Part shown: positions 60,269-64,000 of the stretch, one piece after another | Layout of the letters: the number at the start of each line of letters is the position of its first letter | Numbering within the stretch: the first letter of the stretch is position 1 | NCBI RefSeq assembly: GCF_024171995.1 | Contig: NZ_JAMTCT010000010.1 | Location: forward strand, 124,001 to 188,000 | Direction: 5' to 3' | Source: Promicromonospora umidemergens | GTDB taxonomy: Bacteria; Actinomycetota; Actinomycetes; Actinomycetales; Cellulomonadaceae | DNA length: 64,000 nucleotides | Translations under genes and position numbers: made by a program | Notes under the pieces: generated by a model | What the model was told of the DNA's origin: nothing | Seen by the model: only the letters and a program-made list of their open reading frames with translations | Database searches by the model: none

Positions 60269-62161
60269 ATGAGGCATCCTGTGCGCCACGTCACAGCTCC
60301 GGCCATGGTGGTCGTGCTCGCGGTCGGCGGCGTCGTGCTGCCCGTCGTGTCGCTGCCCGTGCCCGAGGCCGTGGCCGTGCCGCCGGAGGTCGACGAGCTG
60401 CGGCTGGCCGGCGTCGACCCGGCTGCCCGGCGGGACCCGACGGCGCTCGACGACGTGGTGGGACACGACCATGACGATGACGATGACGATGACGACCACC
60501 CGGAGCCCGGGCGGCTCGCGGCACTGAGCGCCAGGACCGGGACGCTCGAGTTCCTCGTGGCCGGCGCCACGTGGGACGCGGACGCGGCCGACGAGGTCAC
60601 GGAGGTCGCGCTGCGGGTACGGGAGGACGGTACCTGGGGCGACTGGCAGGCGGTGGGGTTCGACGACGCAGAGGAGGTCGGCGGCCGGGCCGGTACCGAG
60701 CCGTTCGTCTCCACAGGGGCCGACTCCGTCCAGGCGAGAGTGCGCACCGTCAGCGGGAAGCCGCCGCCGGGCCTCCGGGTCGTGGTCGTCGATCCAGGCA
60801 CCGCGGCGGCCGATGCGACGGTGGGCCCGGCTGCCGGCCCTGCCGCGTCGGCCGACGCCGCGACCGGCTACGAGATCCGGCCCCGGACGGTCAGCCGCTC
60901 CGCGTGGGGTGCCGACGAGTCCCTGTCCGAGCCGTGGCCAGAGGTCTCTGGTGACCTGCAGGCGATGTACGTGCACCACACGGCAGGGACCAACTCGTAC
61001 AGCAGGAGCCAGTCGTCCGCGATCGTCCGGGGCATCTACGCCTATCACACACGGTCCCGGGGCTGGCCGGACATCGGCTACCAGTTCCTCGTCGACCGGT
61101 TCGGCAGGATCTTTCAAGGACGCACCGGCGCGGTGTACGACAACCCGGTCGGAGCGCAGGCCGGCGGGTTCAACACCGGCACGATCGGCGTCTCCGCGAT
61201 CGGGAGCTTCGACACGGCGCGGCCGTCGTCGGCCCTGATCACCGGGATGGTCCGGGTGTACGCCTGGAAGGCGTACCAGTACGGGATCAACCCGTGGGGG
61301 ACCACGGTCCTCACCGACCGAGGGACGGCCGGCGACACGTCACGCACCTCGCCGGGCGACCGGGTTCGAGTGCCGAGCATCCTCCCGCACCGGGCGACCA
61401 ACTCCACGGTGTGCCCGGGCCGCTACCTGAACCAACGGCTGGGTGACATCCGCCGTGCGGTCAACGACCGGGCCGACGCCGCGACAGCACGACACGGGCG
61501 GCCCGAGCTGCGGCCGGCGCCGGTGGTGCACGAGCCCACCTCCCTGCAGGCACCGATCCAGTGGAGCGCGAAGCAGCGCTACAGCTGGGACCCCGTACCC
61601 GGTGCGACCCGCTACCAGATCCTCGCGCGGACGGCGCGCTACTCCGCGGACATGCCCACCTGGCCGTACTGGTACTCGGTGCGCACGGTGACCGGTACGT
61701 CGGCGGTGCTCGAGACGGATCCCGGGCGATCCGCCTGGTACGCGGTGCGGGCCCTCGACAGCGAACATCACCGGGGCGCGATGCGGACGCTCGTACGGAC
61801 GTCTCGCGAGACCATCCCGGCACAGTGGTCGATCGGCTCCGGATGGCGCAAGGTCACGGATTCGGGTTACCACGCGGGATACGCCTACCGCGTCGCGCGC
61901 GACGGCGCGCGGATCAAGGTCAGCAACGTCCGGCAGGCTTCGCACGTCCGGGTGGTGGCACCTACCGGCCCTGGTTACGGTCGCATGCGGGTGATCTTCG
62001 CCGGATCGAGCGTGGGTGTGATCGACCTCTCCGGAGCTGCGTCCGGCCGCAAGGTATTCTCCATAGGCCTCGAAAGCGGCCGCAGCGGGGGTGTCGCCCT
62101 CGAGACGATCGGCTCGCAGGAGGTCCGTGTGAGTGGCATAGGCCTGGTCCGCGACTTCTGA
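60269..62161 (+). CDS. secreted PGRP-type N-acetylmuramoyl-L-alanine amidase
   Basis: 630 aa. An N-terminal signal peptide (about 1-36, hydrophobic VVVLAVGGVVLPVVSLPV) precedes a pro-region with a striking His/Asp run at about 64-76. The amidase_2/PGRP domain (about 205-400) has SRSAWGADESL, the zinc ligands in YVHHTAG (near 235), DIGYQFLVDRFGRIFQGR and PHRATNSTVCPG (near 375-385). A C-terminal region of about 220 residues shows a fibronectin-like repeat (YSWDPVPGATRYQILART) and a beta-rich end. ATG 60269 follows a TATCGT box by six bases. It should cut the peptide-muramyl bond of peptidoglycan outside the cell. Confidence 0.93.
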   Translation: MRHPVRHVTAPAMVVVLAVGGVVLPVVSLPVPEAVAVPPEVDELRLAGVDPAARRDPTALDDVVGHDHDDDDDDDDHPEPGRLAALSARTGTLEFLVAGATWDADAADEVTEVALRVREDGTWGDWQAVGFDDAEEVGGRAGTEPFVSTGADSVQARVRTVSGKPPPGLRVVVVDPGTAAADATVGPAAGPAASADAATGYEIRPRTVSRSAWGADESLSEPWPEVSGDLQAMYVHHTAGTNSYSRSQSSAIVRGIYAYHTRSRGWPDIGYQFLVDRFGRIFQGRTGAVYDNPVGAQAGGFNTGTIGVSAIGSFDTARPSSALITGMVRVYAWKAYQYGINPWGTTVLTDRGTAGDTSRTSPGDRVRVPSILPHRATNSTVCPGRYLNQRLGDIRRAVNDRADAATARHGRPELRPAPVVHEPTSLQAPIQWSAKQRYSWDPVPGATRYQILARTARYSADMPTWPYWYSVRTVTGTSAVLETDPGRSAWYAVRALDSEHHRGAMRTLVRTSRETIPAQWSIGSGWRKVTDSGYHAGYAYRVARDGARIKVSNVRQASHVRVVAPTGPGYGRMRVIFAGSSVGVIDLSGAASGRKVFSIGLESGRSGGVALETIGSQEVRVSGIGLVRDF

Positions 62162-62248
62162 CCAGACCGCCCGCACGCAGCAACGTCTATACACTCGATC
62201 GGTTCGAACGACCAACGGCCCTTCGTGTCCGTGAGCGAGAGGCATATT

Positions 62249-64000
62249 GTGGATGGTTCTGTGGCTGGCCCTGTGGACGTGCAGGGCCGGATGCCGACCG
62301 GCGAGACGCACGGGGCTCGGCGACGTTTTCTGCCGGAGGTCCAGGCGCTCCGGGCAGTGGCTGTCGCGCTGGTGGTCATCTACCACCTGGAACCGAACAT
62401 GCTTCCCGGAGGCTTCATCGGGGTCGACGTCTTCTTCGTCATCTCCGGGTTCCTGATCACCGGTCACATGCTCCGCGAGGTGGAGCAGACCGGCAAGCTC
62501 TCGCTCACCCGGTTCTGGGCCGGCCGTGCGCGGCGCATCCTGCCCGCCAGCCTCGTCGTGATCGCAGCGACCGCCGTCTTGGCGACCGCGGTGGTTCCTG
62601 TCACCGAGTGGGCGAACCTGCAGCGCCAGGCACTGGCCTCGGTCTTCTACGTGCAGAACTGGGTGCTCGCGGCAGACGCTGTCGACTACCTGGCCGCCGA
62701 CAACGTCGCCACCCCGTTCCAGCACTTCTGGTCCCTGGCGGTCGAGGAGCAGTTCTACCTGCTCTGGCCGATCGTGGTCGTGGGCGCCGCGCTCGCGGTA
62801 CGCCGCGCCCGGGGTGACCGTACGCGCGCCCTGCGCCGGGTGGTGCTCGTCCTGTTCGGCCTGATCGTCGCCGCGTCGTTCGTCTGGAGCGTGCGCGAGG
62901 TGAGCGCCGGCGATCCTGCGGCCTACTTCGCGACCACCACCCGGCTGTGGGAGCTGGGCGTCGGTGGTCTCCTCGCGGTCGTGCTGCGCCACACCGACCG
63001 GTTCGCGCTCGCTCGGTCCGCTCTGGCCCTGGCCGGGCTGGCGACGATCACGGTGGGCTCGTTCCTCCTGACCGCGGCCAGCCCGTTCCCTGGCGTCGCG
63101 GCTCTGGTGCCGGTGCTCGGGGCGGTAGCGATCATCGCAGCGGGTCGCACTGTCGGTGCGGGCTCGCTGACCTGGCTCGTCGACCGGTCATGGGTGCAGT
63201 GGCTCGGCAACGTCTCGTACTCGCTCTATCTCTGGCACTTCCCGATCATCGCCTGCTTCGAGGTGTGGGCGGACCGGAGCCCCCGGCCCCTGGAGTCGCT
63301 CGGACTGCTAGCGCTCTCGTTGCTCCTGGCCCAGCTCAGCTATGTGTGGGTGGAGCGGCCGGTGCGCCTGGGGCGCTGGGCCCGGCCGAACGGCCGGATG
63401 CTGGTCGCCGCGGCGGCCGCGATGGCAGTGACCGCAGGAATCTCCGTGACCCCGATGATCAGGGCCGAGATCCTCGAGCGGGAGTGGCGCCAGGCGGCTG
63501 CGGGCGTCGTCGTCGGCCCGGGATCCGGGTTCGGTGCGGAAGCGATCGCCGGCAAGCATGTTCCCGCCTTCGTCACGCAGGTTCCGGTGATCGTGCCGAA
63601 CCTCGAGGACGTGCACAAGGAGCTGAGCCGGACGTACGCGGCCTGCGCGAGTGGTGCGGCATCCAATGTCACTCCCACCTGCGAGTTCGGCGACCCGGAG
63701 GGTACCAAAACCATCGCCGTGGTGGGCGACTCCCACGTCCGCATGTTCGCCTCACCGATCGTGAGCGCAGCGAAGGAGCAGGGGTGGCGGGTCGTCACGT
63801 ACCTGCACAACTCGTGCACCTTCTCGCTCGACCCCAGGAAGATGCGGTTCGCGGAGGCCTGCCTGCAGGCCAACGCGGATACGCTGGACGCGCTCCGCGC
63901 CGACCCCGCCGACATCGTGGTGACGGGCATCTACGGTGACTCCGAGTTCGACAGCCCGTCCGGCGGCGTCGACGGGCTCGTCCGGATGTGGGACGCGCTC
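62249..64000 (+). CDS. OafA-like acyltransferase with SGNH domain (2), 3' end outside window
   Basis: 584 codons are visible and the frame is still open at the window end. The acyltransferase-3 domain starts with FLPEVQALRAVAVALVVIYH (catalytic His), GGFIGVDVFFVISGFLITGH and QHFWSLAVEEQFYLLWP, as in the 692-aa paralogue. The SGNH domain begins near residue 470 and has an intact GDSH motif (VVGDSHVRMF). GTG 62249 is the start, with GAGAGG six bases upstream. It is the canonical partner of the paralogue, whose GDSH is altered. Its termination lies beyond the window. Confidence 0.92.
   Translation, partial: MDGSVAGPVDVQGRMPTGETHGARRRFLPEVQALRAVAVALVVIYHLEPNMLPGGFIGVDVFFVISGFLITGHMLREVEQTGKLSLTRFWAGRARRILPASLVVIAATAVLATAVVPVTEWANLQRQALASVFYVQNWVLAADAVDYLAADNVATPFQHFWSLAVEEQFYLLWPIVVVGAALAVRRARGDRTRALRRVVLVLFGLIVAASFVWSVREVSAGDPAAYFATTTRLWELGVGGLLAVVLRHTDRFALARSALALAGLATITVGSFLLTAASPFPGVAALVPVLGAVAIIAAGRTVGAGSLTWLVDRSWVQWLGNVSYSLYLWHFPIIACFEVWADRSPRPLESLGLLALSLLLAQLSYVWVERPVRLGRWARPNGRMLVAAAAAMAVTAGISVTPMIRAEILEREWRQAAAGVVVGPGSGFGAEAIAGKHVPAFVTQVPVIVPNLEDVHKELSRTYAACASGAASNVTPTCEFGDPEGTKTIAVVGDSHVRMFASPIVSAAKEQGWRVVTYLHNSCTFSLDPRKMRFAEACLQANADTLDALRADPADIVVTGIYGDSEFDSPSGGVDGLVRMWDAL

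Overview
The window is high-GC DNA from an actinobacterium, most likely a member of the order Micrococcales close to Promicromonosporaceae/Cellulomonadaceae. This rests on two WhiB regulators, pdtaS facing whiB1, a purK-purE/LCP/whiB2/manA-manB block in the order known from actinobacteria, a CebR-type cellulose-sugar operon, and many leaderless promoters. Only the gene content supports the family-level placement. No tRNA, rRNA, phage, insertion sequence or CRISPR array was seen. Genes cover almost the whole window, usually with 1-4 bp stop/start overlaps inside operons.

Region by region. 1-7.6 kb (minus strand): a cellobiose-type sugar operon, made of two related sugar-binding lipoproteins, two ABC permeases, a GH1 beta-glucosidase and a LacI repressor (cut by the window start). 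Two CebR-like operators sit upstream of the second binding protein. 7.9-14.1 kb: a DUF2505 protein, the sensor kinase PdtaS facing WhiB1, a small membrane protein, and a large FtsK/SpoIIIE (EccC-like) ATPase. 14.4-25 kb: a lipoprotein-export type ABC module (one ATPase, two tandem FtsX/MacB-like permeases), a NarL-type two-component pair and an OmpR-type pair. 25-32 kb: purK-purE, two LCP (LytR-CpsA-Psr) ligases, a TIGR03089 protein, then about 1 kb of unusual repeats, then whiB2.

32-51 kb is the conserved cell-wall/mannose locus: a GT2-membrane fusion, DUF5719, a metallopeptidase-like protein, DUF3499, manA, and manB with a Trm112-like protein. Its order resembles M. tuberculosis Rv3255c-Rv3276c. 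Two things interrupt it. One is a block of about 8 kb (38.3-46.2 kb) with three DUF2142 membrane proteins, a DPM1-like GT2, a GT4-like glycosyltransferase and a UPF0104-type membrane protein. The other is an ATP-grasp gene between manA and manB. 51-64 kb is a surface-polysaccharide region: two paralogous two-domain glycosyltransferases, a nucleotide-sugar dehydrogenase, two acyltransferase-SGNH proteins (the last one cut by the window end), and a secreted PGRP/amidase.

The genes fit one theme: sugar uptake and activation (cellobiose to mannose phosphates), assembly and export of cell-surface glycans, their attachment by LCP ligases, and envelope-stress signalling. The most unusual non-coding signals are four. 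First, a mirror-symmetric array of 16-bp units at 30.86-31.22 kb. Second, a repeat that contains the stop codon of three different genes. Third, the vestige of an ABC ATPase start that now serves as a 16-codon leader in front of the second FtsX permease. Fourth, a TANNNT box almost always 6 nt before the start codon of operon-head genes, implying leaderless transcripts.
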